Origin: Verrucomicrobiaceae bacterium
GTDB taxonomy: Bacteria > Verrucomicrobiota > Verrucomicrobiia > Verrucomicrobiales > Verrucomicrobiaceae
Direction of reading: 5' to 3'
Length of the DNA: 64,000 nucleotides
NCBI GenBank assembly: GCA_016713245.1
Contig: JADJPM010000001.1
Location: 2,170,001-2,234,000 of the forward strand
This document shows positions 25,706 through 33,168 of this stretch, piece after piece. A program made the translations under genes and the position numbers. The notes under the pieces were generated by a model, which saw only the letters and a list, made by a program, of their open reading frames with translations, was not told the DNA's origin and did not search any database. The stretch's first letter is position 1; each line of letters begins with the position of its first letter.

Positions 25706-26425
25706 ATGAGAGACCTCGCGGGCATCCACAGCATGAAATCTGACTCCCTTCATCCCTCGCCAAACAGGCGGCGCTTCTTCGGGCAGATGTGCGGCCTCGG
25801 AGCTGTCGCCAGCGGGATGATGCCAACCTTCCTCGAAGCCAAAGACGCCATGCAAACCATCGCCAATCCACGACTTTTCACCTTCATCGGCGGCGACTCG
25901 GGTGCCTGGCAGGTCATCGCTCGCAAAACGGTCATCGGTGAGCCTCTGCCGACGGTGAAGCGCCTGGACATCGTCATCGGCGAGGTCAAAGAGCTGCCAG
26001 AAAATGCGCTTTGGAAGCTGAGCGGTGTCACGAGCAACGAGCGCTACGTCACTCGATCCGAAAAGGATCAGCTCACGGCAAAGCAGGTCACCATCGGTCG
26101 GCCAGAAGCCACGCATGCCGCGATGATCCCGATTCGGAAGAACTCCAAGTGGTGGGCGCTGACCCAGGACGAGCGACGCGCCATTTTCGAAGAGAGTTCC
26201 CACCACATCAAAATCGGCATGAAGTATCTGCCTGCGATTGCCCGCCGCCTGCATCACTGCCGTGACATGGCCGAGCCGCAGCCCTTCGACTTCATCACCC
26301 TGTTCGATTACACAAAAGCCGACTCCACCGCCTTCGAAGACATGGTCGCCGAACTGCGCACCACCGAAGAATGGAAATACGTCGAACGCGAAATCGACCT
26401 CCGCATGGTGCGTGATGGGAAGTGA
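25706..26425 (+). CDS. Chlorite dismutase-family heme protein, Tat-exported
   Basis: 239 residues from the ATG at 25706, which is preceded by AAAGGTG at ribosome-binding distance; 25733 is an alternative. The N-terminus has a twin-arginine signal (PNRRRFFGQMCGLGAVASGM). The C-terminal half is Cld-like: AAMIPIRKNSKWWALTQDER, then HHIKIGMKYLPAIARRLHHC, FDFITLFDY and LRTTEEWKYVEREIDLRM. The second His of HHIK and the first Arg of ARRL (H167 and R180 in this numbering) are 13 residues apart, like the proximal His and distal Arg of true chlorite dismutases. HemQ enzymes lack that Arg. It may dismutate chlorite or act as a peroxidase outside the cytoplasm. Confidence 0.75.
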   Translation: MRDLAGIHSMKSDSLHPSPNRRRFFGQMCGLGAVASGMMPTFLEAKDAMQTIANPRLFTFIGGDSGAWQVIARKTVIGEPLPTVKRLDIVIGEVKELPENALWKLSGVTSNERYVTRSEKDQLTAKQVTIGRPEATHAAMIPIRKNSKWWALTQDERRAIFEESSHHIKIGMKYLPAIARRLHHCRDMAEPQPFDFITLFDYTKADSTAFEDMVAELRTTEEWKYVEREIDLRMVRDGK

Positions 26426-26445
26426 ACTCTCCAATCTGCTCTTGA

Positions 26446-27318
26446 ATGAAACACCTCCTTCTTCCTCTTCTCCTTCTCGCCAGTTGTAGCAGCCAACCGG
26501 GCAGCACGCCGGGGAGTTTGCCGCCATCGGGTTCTGGCATGCCGCAGATCATCAATGTGTCGGCGTATGATCCGAAGGAGCGGCAGCGGAACGGAATCGG
26601 CTATTCGGAGCATGATGTGAGCGCCTTGCGGGCGAATGGCGCGAGCGGTTTGATCGCGAGGGCAGGGAAGGGCGGCAATCTGGATGAGAAGTGCGCGAGC
26701 TTTCTCGCCTCGGCGGATCGCGAGGGCATGCTGCCGGGCATTTACTACCGCGTGCAGCGGCATGTGGATGCTGTGGCGCAGGCGGATCAGTTTGTGAATC
26801 GCGCGATGTCGCTGGCTCGCAGCCGGGCGTGGAACGCAGCGTCGCTGCTGCTGTGCGGTGATTTTGACGGCGATCTGCCGTTGTCGGCCATTTTGCGATT
26901 CATGGAGCGGGTGGAAGCTCGCACGGGCGTGGTGCCGGTGGCGTATCTGGAAAACAGCACGCAGCTCAAGCAGACGCTCAGCGGCGCGGATGCGGCGTCG
27001 AAGGCGAAGCTGCGGCGCATGCCTTACTGGCTGGCCTTGTATGCGCACGATAGCGGCGCGGGGCCGGTGTATCCGGCACCGGGAAATCCGAACGGGCTGC
27101 TCAAGCAATACGATGTGTGGTCGAACTGGACCCTGTGGCAGTATGGTGGCGTCGATTGGCAGGGTGGTCGCTCGCGGCCGAAGGTGTACAACCATGGGCG
27201 CTACCGCTTCTCGCCGTACTTTGGCAATCTCGACCGCCCGACGGAGCGGAATGTGTTTCACGGATCGCATGCCGCGCTGGCGGGATTCTGGCAGCAGCAT
27301 GGTTTGAGGCTGCGTTGA
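26446..27318 (+). CDS. GH25-like lipoprotein with altered active site
   Basis: 290 residues. The lipobox LASC ends at C14 (MKHLLLPLLLLASCSS), followed by a Ser/Pro/Gly linker. The body resembles GH25 muramidases: ASGLIARAGKGGNLDEKCAS, then REGMLPGIYYRVQRHVDAVA, RVEARTGVVPVAYLEN and WTLWQYGG near the end. The strand that normally carries the catalytic D-x-E reads LLLCGDFDGD (139-143), so Asp stands where Glu is expected. It may be a carbohydrate-binding or inactive relative, or use a different acid. It lies 20 bases after the Cld gene, suggesting the same transcript. Confidence 0.6.
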   Translation: MKHLLLPLLLLASCSSQPGSTPGSLPPSGSGMPQIINVSAYDPKERQRNGIGYSEHDVSALRANGASGLIARAGKGGNLDEKCASFLASADREGMLPGIYYRVQRHVDAVAQADQFVNRAMSLARSRAWNAASLLLCGDFDGDLPLSAILRFMERVEARTGVVPVAYLENSTQLKQTLSGADAASKAKLRRMPYWLALYAHDSGAGPVYPAPGNPNGLLKQYDVWSNWTLWQYGGVDWQGGRSRPKVYNHGRYRFSPYFGNLDRPTERNVFHGSHAALAGFWQQHGLRLR

Positions 27319-27366
27319 TCGGCTTGATTTCGTCTTTCCGAGCCGCGAGAGGCGGCGCACGCGCTC

Positions 27367-28587
27367 ATGTCCTCCACTCGCACGCCTGCACTGGGCTTCA
27401 TCCTCATCACGCTGACGCTCGATATCCTCGGCATCGGGCTGATCGTGCCGATTCTGCCGAAGCTGGTCAAAGAATTCAGCGGCGGAGACACGGCGGCGGC
27501 TTCGCAGGCGGCGGGTTGGTTGAGTGCGTTGTATGCGATGATGCAGTTTGCGTATGCACCGCTGCTCGGATGCCTGTCGGACAAGGTGGGAAGGCGTCCG
27601 GTGATCTTGATTTCGCAGTTTGGGTTGGCGCTCGACTACCTGCTGCTGGCTTTTGCGCCGACGATGGCGTGGTTTGTGGCGGGAAGAATCATCGCGGGCA
27701 TCACCGGCGCGAATTTTTCCGCCGCGACGGCTTACATCGCGGATGTGAGTCCGCCGGAGAAACGCGCGGCCAACTTCGGGCTGATGGGCGCGGCTTTTGG
27801 TATCGGGTTCATCATCGGGCCGCTGATTGGAGGCTCGTTGGGGCAAATTGGCACGCGGGTTCCGTTTTACGCGGCGGCGGCGCTCACGGCCGCGAACTGG
27901 CTCTATGGATGGTTCATCTTGCCGGAGTCGCTGAAGGAGGAAAATCGTCGCGAGATTGACTGGAAGCGGGCGAATCCGTTTGGTGCGATCTATTGCCTGC
28001 GCTCGCGGCCACGCGTGCTGTGGCTGGCGATGTGCGCGTTGCTGTCGTTCATCGCGCACACGGTGTATCCGAGCGTGTGGGTGCTTTACACGGAGTTTCG
28101 CTATGGATGGACGCCGTTTTGGAATGGTGTGTCGCTCGCAGCCGTGGGCGTATGTGCGGCGGTGGTGGCGGCATGGCTCACAGGCAAGGTCACCGCGAAA
28201 GTGGGCGACTGGCGCACGGCCTTGATCGGGCTGGCGGTGGCTGTTTTCGCCTACATCGGCTACGGGCTGGCTTCGAGCGGCTGGATGATCTACGTCATGA
28301 TCGTGATCGGCTCGCTCGGCGGGCTCGCGGGGCCGGCGGTGCAGAGTTTGATCTCGAACTCCGTCGGCGATGACGAGCAAGGCACGATGCAGGGAGCCAT
28401 CACGAGCCTCGAAAGCATCTCCGGCATCATCGGGCCGCTGATCGCCACGCAGCTCTTCAGCCACTTCATTGATGCGAAACGAACGGTGCAGGTGCCGGGT
28501 GCGCCGTTTTTCAGTGCGGCCATCATCGGGCTGCTGGCGCTGCTGGTGGCGGTGAAGGCCCGGCGTGTGCACGAAACCGAGGCATGA
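27367..28587 (+). CDS. MFS transporter, TCR/Tet (DHA1) family
   Basis: 406 residues with about 12 hydrophobic spans. The first span LGFILITLTLDILGIGLIVP, loop motif A GCLSDKVGRRPVIL, and GRIIAGITGANFSAATAYIA with ADVSPPEKRAANFG match tetracycline/drug:H+ antiporters of the TetA-like family. Drug or metabolite export across the inner membrane is the expected role; tetracycline resistance should not be assumed. Its stop overlaps the next ATG (ATGA at 28584-28587), coupling it to the DNA glycosylase gene, an unusual pairing. Confidence 0.85.
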   Translation: MSSTRTPALGFILITLTLDILGIGLIVPILPKLVKEFSGGDTAAASQAAGWLSALYAMMQFAYAPLLGCLSDKVGRRPVILISQFGLALDYLLLAFAPTMAWFVAGRIIAGITGANFSAATAYIADVSPPEKRAANFGLMGAAFGIGFIIGPLIGGSLGQIGTRVPFYAAAALTAANWLYGWFILPESLKEENRREIDWKRANPFGAIYCLRSRPRVLWLAMCALLSFIAHTVYPSVWVLYTEFRYGWTPFWNGVSLAAVGVCAAVVAAWLTGKVTAKVGDWRTALIGLAVAVFAYIGYGLASSGWMIYVMIVIGSLGGLAGPAVQSLISNSVGDDEQGTMQGAITSLESISGIIGPLIATQLFSHFIDAKRTVQVPGAPFFSAAIIGLLALLVAVKARRVHETEA

Positions 28588-29735
28588 CGATGCAAAGGCT
28601 CACCACCGCCCAAGCGCGACGCTTCATGATCCGGGCGACGGGTCTGGACGGTGCGTTTGCCGATGTGGCCTCAGCGCTGCGGCATCTGGGGTTTGTGCAG
28701 ATCGACCCGATCAACGTGTGCGGGCGCATGCAGGATCACATCTTGCGGCATCGCGTGCGTGGCTATCGCGAGCAGGATCTGATGCGGCATGTGCATCGTG
28801 AAGGGCTGCGCGAGGCTTTTGAGCATCATCTGCCGGATTCGAGGAACCTCGCGGCGCTGCCGCTGGATGCCTGGCCGCATCTTCAAGGTGCGATGCGTGC
28901 CCGCGAGCGCAGTGACAGCACCTGGTCCGGCAAACTCACCGCGGCAGAGCGAAAGCTGGCGGCGCGAGTGCTGGCACGCATGGCGGAGGAAGGCCCGCTG
29001 TGCTCGCAGGATATTGAAAGTGCCCGCAAGGCCAAAAACCATGCCTGGGACAGCACGACGCTGGCGAAGAGCACGCTGCAAAAGCTCTTCTTCCATGGTC
29101 GCGTGCTCATTGCACGCCGCGATGGCCTTCGACGGTATTACGACCTGCCGGAGAAGGTGCTGCCTGCGGCCGTTTTGAACGCGCCGGTGCCTACGAGCGA
29201 AGAAACGGCCCGCTGGATCGCTTTGCTCAAACTGCGCCAGCGCCGTCTCGCGATGCTGCAGGCTGCGGAACTGCGTGTGATCGCCGATGAGGTCGTTCCG
29301 GTGACAGTGGAAGGCTCCACCTTGCGTCTGCATCTGCTGCGCAGCGATCTTCCGCTGTTCGATGAACCATCCGAAGCTCAGGAGTCGCCCAAACTCATCG
29401 CGCCGCTCGATCCGATCATCTACGACCGGCGGATGACGGAGATGCTGTGGGACTTTCATTATCGCTGGGAGGTCTATGTGCCGCCGCAGAAGCGTGTGCG
29501 CGGCTACTACGCGTTGCCGTTGCTGCATCGCGGGCAGTTTATTGGCCACGCGGATGTGAAAGCGGATCGCGAGGCGCAGAAGCTCCAAGTTGTGTCACAG
29601 CAGCCGGTGCGTAACGCGGCGGCGAAGGTGGCGATCACCTCTTTGGCTCAGTTTTTGAGTCTGAAGAAGTCTTCAACGAATCCACCAAGCCACGCACCGG
29701 GATCGAAGCGCGGCCTTTCTGCCACAACACAATGA
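28584..29735 (+). CDS. AlkZ/YcaQ-like DNA glycosylase (HTH_42 winged-helix family)
   Basis: 383 residues. The family signature is clear: TTAQARRFMIRATGL, LRHLGFVQIDPINVCGRMQD, HLPDSRNLAALPLDAWPH, LFFHGRVLIARRDGLRRYYD, and LIAPLDPIIYDRRMTEMLWD followed by YRWEVYVPPQKRVRGYYALP. The Q-I-D at residues 39-41 corresponds to the catalytic QxD of E. coli YcaQ/AlkZ, which unhooks interstrand crosslinks and removes alkylated bases. It is coupled to an efflux pump upstream. Its last 101 bases (29635-29735) overlap the 3' end of the convergent LysR gene, so its last 34 residues, low in complexity, may be an added tail. Confidence 0.88.
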   Translation: MTMQRLTTAQARRFMIRATGLDGAFADVASALRHLGFVQIDPINVCGRMQDHILRHRVRGYREQDLMRHVHREGLREAFEHHLPDSRNLAALPLDAWPHLQGAMRARERSDSTWSGKLTAAERKLAARVLARMAEEGPLCSQDIESARKAKNHAWDSTTLAKSTLQKLFFHGRVLIARRDGLRRYYDLPEKVLPAAVLNAPVPTSEETARWIALLKLRQRRLAMLQAAELRVIADEVVPVTVEGSTLRLHLLRSDLPLFDEPSEAQESPKLIAPLDPIIYDRRMTEMLWDFHYRWEVYVPPQKRVRGYYALPLLHRGQFIGHADVKADREAQKLQVVSQQPVRNAAAKVAITSLAQFLSLKKSSTNPPSHAPGSKRGLSATTQ

Positions 29736-30540
29736 AGTCCCACCGCGCCTTTGAATCGGTCACTGGCACGAAGACCACGCCAGGATGGGATGATTTCAAA
29801 AAGTAGTCCGGCAGCAGCGTGACGGCGGATTCGGAGACGACCTGGGAGAGCACATTCGTGATGCCATCGACGGTGATGACGAAGTGCGGTTTGAATCCGG
29901 ATGACTGGCAAAGCGTTGTCATCCAGCGATTGCGCCCCGGCACTTGATCTTCGTCCACACCGATGAAGTCGCGGCCTTTGAGCTGCTTGAGGTCGATGCT
30001 CTTCTTTGAGGCAAGCGCATCCTCGGAGGAAAGAGCGGCGCACACGCCCAGCGAGCGCAGTTTGAGGCTGTGAAACTCCTTCGCGGCGACCACTCCCTCC
30101 TGACCGATCAGCGCCACATCCAGCTCGCCAGCGCGGAGGCCGTCGATCTGCTCGCGTGGCGACATGTCGTGCAGTTTGAGCTTCAATTTCGGCTGTGACT
30201 GGCGCAGCAAGGCGAGCGCAGGAGTCAGAACTGATTGCGCGGCCGACATGAGGTAGCCAACGCGGAGTTCGGAGCGCTCGCCGCGTGCCTGACGGCGCAG
30301 ATCCGCCATGGCCGCCTCGTAATCTTCGAGAAGAGGCTTCATGGATTTCACCAGGGAATGCCCGAGGCCGGTGGGCTTTACGCCGCTGCTCTCACGCTCC
30401 AGCAGCCGTCCGCCGATCTCCTTTTCCAAAGCCTGCATCTGGCGGCTAAGCGCTGGCTGCGTGATGCGCAGCCGTACGGCTGCGCGGTTCACGCTGCCTT
30501 CTTCGATGACGGTGAGTAGAGCGCGGATGCGGTCAATCAT
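29635..30540 (-). CDS. LysR-type transcriptional regulator
   Basis: 301 residues. The winged helix at the N-terminus is LLTVIEEGSVNRAAVRLRIT, then QPALSRQMQALEKEIGGRLL, and an effector-binding domain follows (ERSELRVGYLMSAAQSVLTP, then the REQIDGLRAGELDVALIG segment). It is divergent from the DUF5069/PPOX/DUF1348 genes 89 bases away, and a palindrome lies just upstream of its start at 30551-30573, the classic LysR layout. It probably controls that operon and itself; the effector is unknown. The 3' end overlaps the convergent glycosylase gene. Confidence 0.9.
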   Translation of the reverse strand: MIDRIRALLTVIEEGSVNRAAVRLRITQPALSRQMQALEKEIGGRLLERESSGVKPTGLGHSLVKSMKPLLEDYEAAMADLRRQARGERSELRVGYLMSAAQSVLTPALALLRQSQPKLKLKLHDMSPREQIDGLRAGELDVALIGQEGVVAAKEFHSLKLRSLGVCAALSSEDALASKKSIDLKQLKGRDFIGVDEDQVPGRNRWMTTLCQSSGFKPHFVITVDGITNVLSQVVSESAVTLLPDYFLKSSHPGVVFVPVTDSKARWDFIVLWQKGRASIPVRGLVDSLKTSSDSKTEPKR

Positions 30541-30550
30541 GGATGTGCGA

Positions 30551-30573
30551 GGCTATGCAGATGCTGCATAGCC
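30551..30573. promoter_or_regulatory. Probable LysR operator (perfect inverted repeat)
   Basis: GGCTATGCAG-ATG-CTGCATAGCC is a perfect 10-bp inverted repeat with a 3-base spacer. Its inner part TGCAGATGCTGCA fits the LysR T-N11-A box. It lies 11-33 bases upstream of the LysR start and 56-78 bases upstream of the divergent gene, so it could serve autoregulation and activation. Confidence 0.7.
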
Positions 30574-30628
30574 GCAACGACGAAGCGGCATTACCCGGCC
30601 ATGTCGCCGAAGTGCAGGATGGCGGTGC

Positions 30629-31072
30629 ATGAAAGCACTGAACCTCACCATCCGCCCTCCTCGTAGTCCCCGCGTCCGCCTCGGCGGCTACACCATCCTC
30701 CCGCGATTGCTCGACAAGGCCCGCGCTACGCTCGCGGGCACGAACGGCGAATACATCTATGACAACCCCAACGACGGTCACTTCTTCCGCTTCACCGGCA
30801 TCGCGCCGGATGCGCTGATGGAGCAGGTGAAAACCGGCGCGGGTGACTGGGACATGCTGCTCTGGGTGAATGCGAACGCACCGCTCAAACGCACGCCGTT
30901 GGAAATCAGCCAGTGGTCCGACTGGACGGAGACGGTGGCCTTCAACGACGTCGAGATGCGCGAGTGGTTCACCGAACAGATCAAACGCCTGAATCCCGCT
31001 CGTGAAGATCTGCGCGACACCTTTGACTACCTCGATCTGGATGATCACGTCAGCTTCGGCGGCGTGGCTTGA
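30629..31072 (+). CDS. DUF5069 family protein
   Basis: 147 residues: LGGYTILPRLLDKARATLAG, then TNGEYIYDNPNDGHFFRFTG, and near the C-terminus WFTEQIKRLNPAREDLRDTF. This matches DUF5069, a small cytoplasmic family frequent in Verrucomicrobiota and Planctomycetota with no known function. There is no signal peptide or membrane span. It is the first gene of a three-gene run facing the LysR regulator. Confidence 0.8.
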   Translation: MKALNLTIRPPRSPRVRLGGYTILPRLLDKARATLAGTNGEYIYDNPNDGHFFRFTGIAPDALMEQVKTGAGDWDMLLWVNANAPLKRTPLEISQWSDWTETVAFNDVEMREWFTEQIKRLNPAREDLRDTFDYLDLDDHVSFGGVA

Positions 31073-31109
31073 AGCAACGCTTTCCTCAATCCTTCCAAGG
31101 CAATACATC

Positions 31110-31709
31110 ATGGCTCACCGATTTCTCGACCTCGCTTTCACACCCAATGTGCTCGCCGCACAGCAGCGATACTTCGGGCGGTCCCAGATGCTGCCGCCTG
31201 CGCCGGGAGATGACGCGCTCGGGCCGGACGAAAAGGCGTTCATCGAGGCCCGCGACAGCTTCTATCTCAGCAGCGTGAGCGAAACCGGCTGGCCCTATGT
31301 GCAGCATCGTGGTGGGCCGGCGGGCTTTGCGAAAGTCATTTCGCCCAGTGAAATCGTTTTCGCCGACTACAAAGGAAACCGCCAGATGCTCACCACCGGC
31401 AACGTGGCCTCCAACGACCGCGTCTGCCTCTTCCTTATGGATTATCCGCAACGCGAACGGCTTAAAATCTTCGGCTATGCTGAGGTGCTGGATGCTCGCG
31501 ATCATGCCGAACTCGTTTTGCAAGTTACCCATGCTGAACTCGTGAAGAACGTGGAACGCCTCCTGCGCATTCGGGTCGTTGGTTTTGACTGGAACTGCCC
31601 GAAATACATCACACCACGCTTCACCGCTGAAGAAGTCCAAAGCGCCATGGAGCCTCTGAAAGCTCGCATTGCCGAACTTGAATCCCAACTCAAAATCCAA
31701 ACACCATGA
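31110..31709 (+). CDS. Pyridoxamine 5'-phosphate oxidase-like FMN split-barrel protein
   Basis: 199 residues from the ATG at 31110, chosen over an upstream in-frame start that would overlap the previous gene. IEARDSFYLSSVSETGWPYV, then QHRGGPAGFAKVISPSEIVF, NRQMLTTGNVASNDRVCLFL and RERLKIFGYAEVLDA are typical of the PPOX-like flavin/heme-binding split barrel. The conserved C-terminal NCPKYITPRF segment is characteristic of this uncharacterised subgroup. It probably reduces or binds a flavin-dependent substrate. It is coupled to the next gene by a 4-base overlap. Confidence 0.85.
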   Translation: MAHRFLDLAFTPNVLAAQQRYFGRSQMLPPAPGDDALGPDEKAFIEARDSFYLSSVSETGWPYVQHRGGPAGFAKVISPSEIVFADYKGNRQMLTTGNVASNDRVCLFLMDYPQRERLKIFGYAEVLDARDHAELVLQVTHAELVKNVERLLRIRVVGFDWNCPKYITPRFTAEEVQSAMEPLKARIAELESQLKIQTP

Positions 31710-32134
31710 ATCCACGCCCACCGCTCCCGCCGTTTACCGAAGAAACCGCCAAACAAAAAGTCCAGATGGCTGAGGACGCCTGGAACAGCCGTGATCCGGT
31801 GCGCGTGTCGCTGGCTTACACCGAGGATACCGAATGGCGAAATCGAGATGAGTTCCTCAATGGTCGCGCCGAGGTTGTGGAGTTCCTGACCCGAAAATGG
31901 TCCAAGGAGACCGATTACCGACTCAAAAAGACCCTATGGGCCTTCACGGGCAACCGCATCGCTGTGCGCTTCGAATACGAGTGGCACGACGAATCCGGCC
32001 AGTGGTGGCGCAGCCATGGAAATGAGAACTGGGAGTTCGACGAGCACGGTTACATGGCCAAGCGCTTCGCCAGCATCAACGATCAGAAGATCAACGAAGC
32101 AGAGCGCAAACTCCGCTGGGAGCGAGCCGCATGA
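31706..32134 (+). CDS. DUF1348 (NTF2/SnoaL-like) protein
   Basis: 142 residues. The sequence AEDAWNSRDPVRVSLAYTED, then TEWRNRDEFLNGRAEVVEFL, ending HGYMAKRFASINDQKI, matches DUF1348, a cone-shaped alpha/beta-barrel family in the nuclear transport factor 2 superfamily. Members may bind or isomerise small ligands but none is assigned a reaction here. The ATG overlaps the PPOX-like stop (ATGA). Together the three genes look like a small detoxification or stress operon under LysR control; that role is inference. Confidence 0.85.
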   Translation: MNPRPPLPPFTEETAKQKVQMAEDAWNSRDPVRVSLAYTEDTEWRNRDEFLNGRAEVVEFLTRKWSKETDYRLKKTLWAFTGNRIAVRFEYEWHDESGQWWRSHGNENWEFDEHGYMAKRFASINDQKINEAERKLRWERAA

Positions 32135-32192
32135 CGCCGATCATCCTCATCGCCCGTCGTGAGGCAAACCATCGCCATGACACCTTTTTGGT

Positions 32193-33062
32193 TCACCTCA
32201 GCCGCGCTTTTTGCGAGGGCGTGAGGAAGCTCATGGCCTTTTCGGTATCGACACGCAGCCAAGCGTTCACTTTGGTGGCCTGAGCGGGTGACAGGGGCAG
32301 TTTGGCCAGGGCGGTGCCGCTTTGCTGCTTCTTTTGATCGTCGGCGGGAGCGGGACGATAACCTCCGGTGGCTTGCATGGTCTGGCAGTCGGCTTTTTCC
32401 GCGGCGGCGGTGAGTCGAGGGAGTGAAATGACGGCCGGATCGTAGTGCACGAGCACGACTTCGCGTCCGCCCATGAAGCCTGCCTCAGTGGTCACCACGC
32501 CGTCGAGTTGGCCGAGAGCCATTTCGCCGGTCCAAAAGCAAAACATGGAGAAAACGGCCTGCTTCAGACCGGACGAGTGCTCGGCGGCTAAAAGTCGGAG
32601 ATAGGCCGGCACTGGGCGTTTTGCCTTCTCGAGGGTGGTGATCATGCGAGCCGCGATGCCGCCCGTGTCCCAGACTTGATCACGACGCGGGATGATGTCT
32701 TTCGCGTCCGCATCGAGGAAACGCACGACTTGGTAGTTCCACGCCGGTTCACCAAAGCGCTGCAACACCTCCGCGTCTTTGCCGGGCTTGTTGTTGTGAA
32801 TGAGCAGCGGGGTGAACTCCGTCTCGACAGCTTCGACGAGCAGAGGATTCGACAACACATCCCGTCCGAACTGCTGGCAGCCTGCACAGCCTGGGATCTC
32901 CTGAAACAGGGCAAAAATGGGCTTTCCGGTCGATTTGCTCGCGGCCAGCGCCGCATCGAGATCACGGCCCCAGGTGATGGTGCCCGCCTCGATGGGGTTT
33001 GAAGCGGCGAGACATGACGCGGACAGAATCATGAGCATGAGGGAGACCAGGTGCGGTTTCAT
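32193..33062 (-). CDS. Secreted thioredoxin-like protein with MsrA-like tail (Cys form of the VPGUxxT family)
   Basis: 289 residues with signal peptide MKPHLVSLMLMILSASCLAA. A thioredoxin-like region has PIFALFQEIPGCAGCQQFGR with C59 and C62 in the place of the active site. EIPGC is the Cys version of the VPGU motif of a thioredoxin-like family that includes selenoproteins; both codons here are ordinary Cys (TGT, TGC). The second half contains FSMFCFWTGEMALGQLDGVV, then TTEAGFMGGREVVLVHYDPA, which closely follows the GCFW and GYxGG parts of methionine sulfoxide reductase A, with C175 as the equivalent Cys. An extracytoplasmic redox or methionine-repair role is plausible. Confidence 0.7.
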   Translation of the reverse strand: MKPHLVSLMLMILSASCLAASNPIEAGTITWGRDLDAALAASKSTGKPIFALFQEIPGCAGCQQFGRDVLSNPLLVEAVETEFTPLLIHNNKPGKDAEVLQRFGEPAWNYQVVRFLDADAKDIIPRRDQVWDTGGIAARMITTLEKAKRPVPAYLRLLAAEHSSGLKQAVFSMFCFWTGEMALGQLDGVVTTEAGFMGGREVVLVHYDPAVISLPRLTAAAEKADCQTMQATGGYRPAPADDQKKQQSGTALAKLPLSPAQATKVNAWLRVDTEKAMSFLTPSQKARLR

Positions 33063-33168
33063 GCAAGTGGGAGCAGGCGGGGTGACGTCTATTCCCTGAA
33101 ATCGGACCGCTTTGAATGATGAGGTGAGGCTTGGCGGATGGCTGGGGGCCGTCTATGATCGGACCTGC

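Noticed and set aside
26308..28572. 754-residue minus-strand open frame opposite the GH25-like and MFS genes
   Set aside because: Antisense artefact with Arg/His/Pro-rich, non-protein-like composition; the plus strand has clear families.
32870..32900. Possible selenocysteine site in the VPGUxxT-like protein
   Set aside because: The relevant codons read TGT and TGC on the minus strand, so both are ordinary Cys; no TGA or SECIS hairpin is seen.
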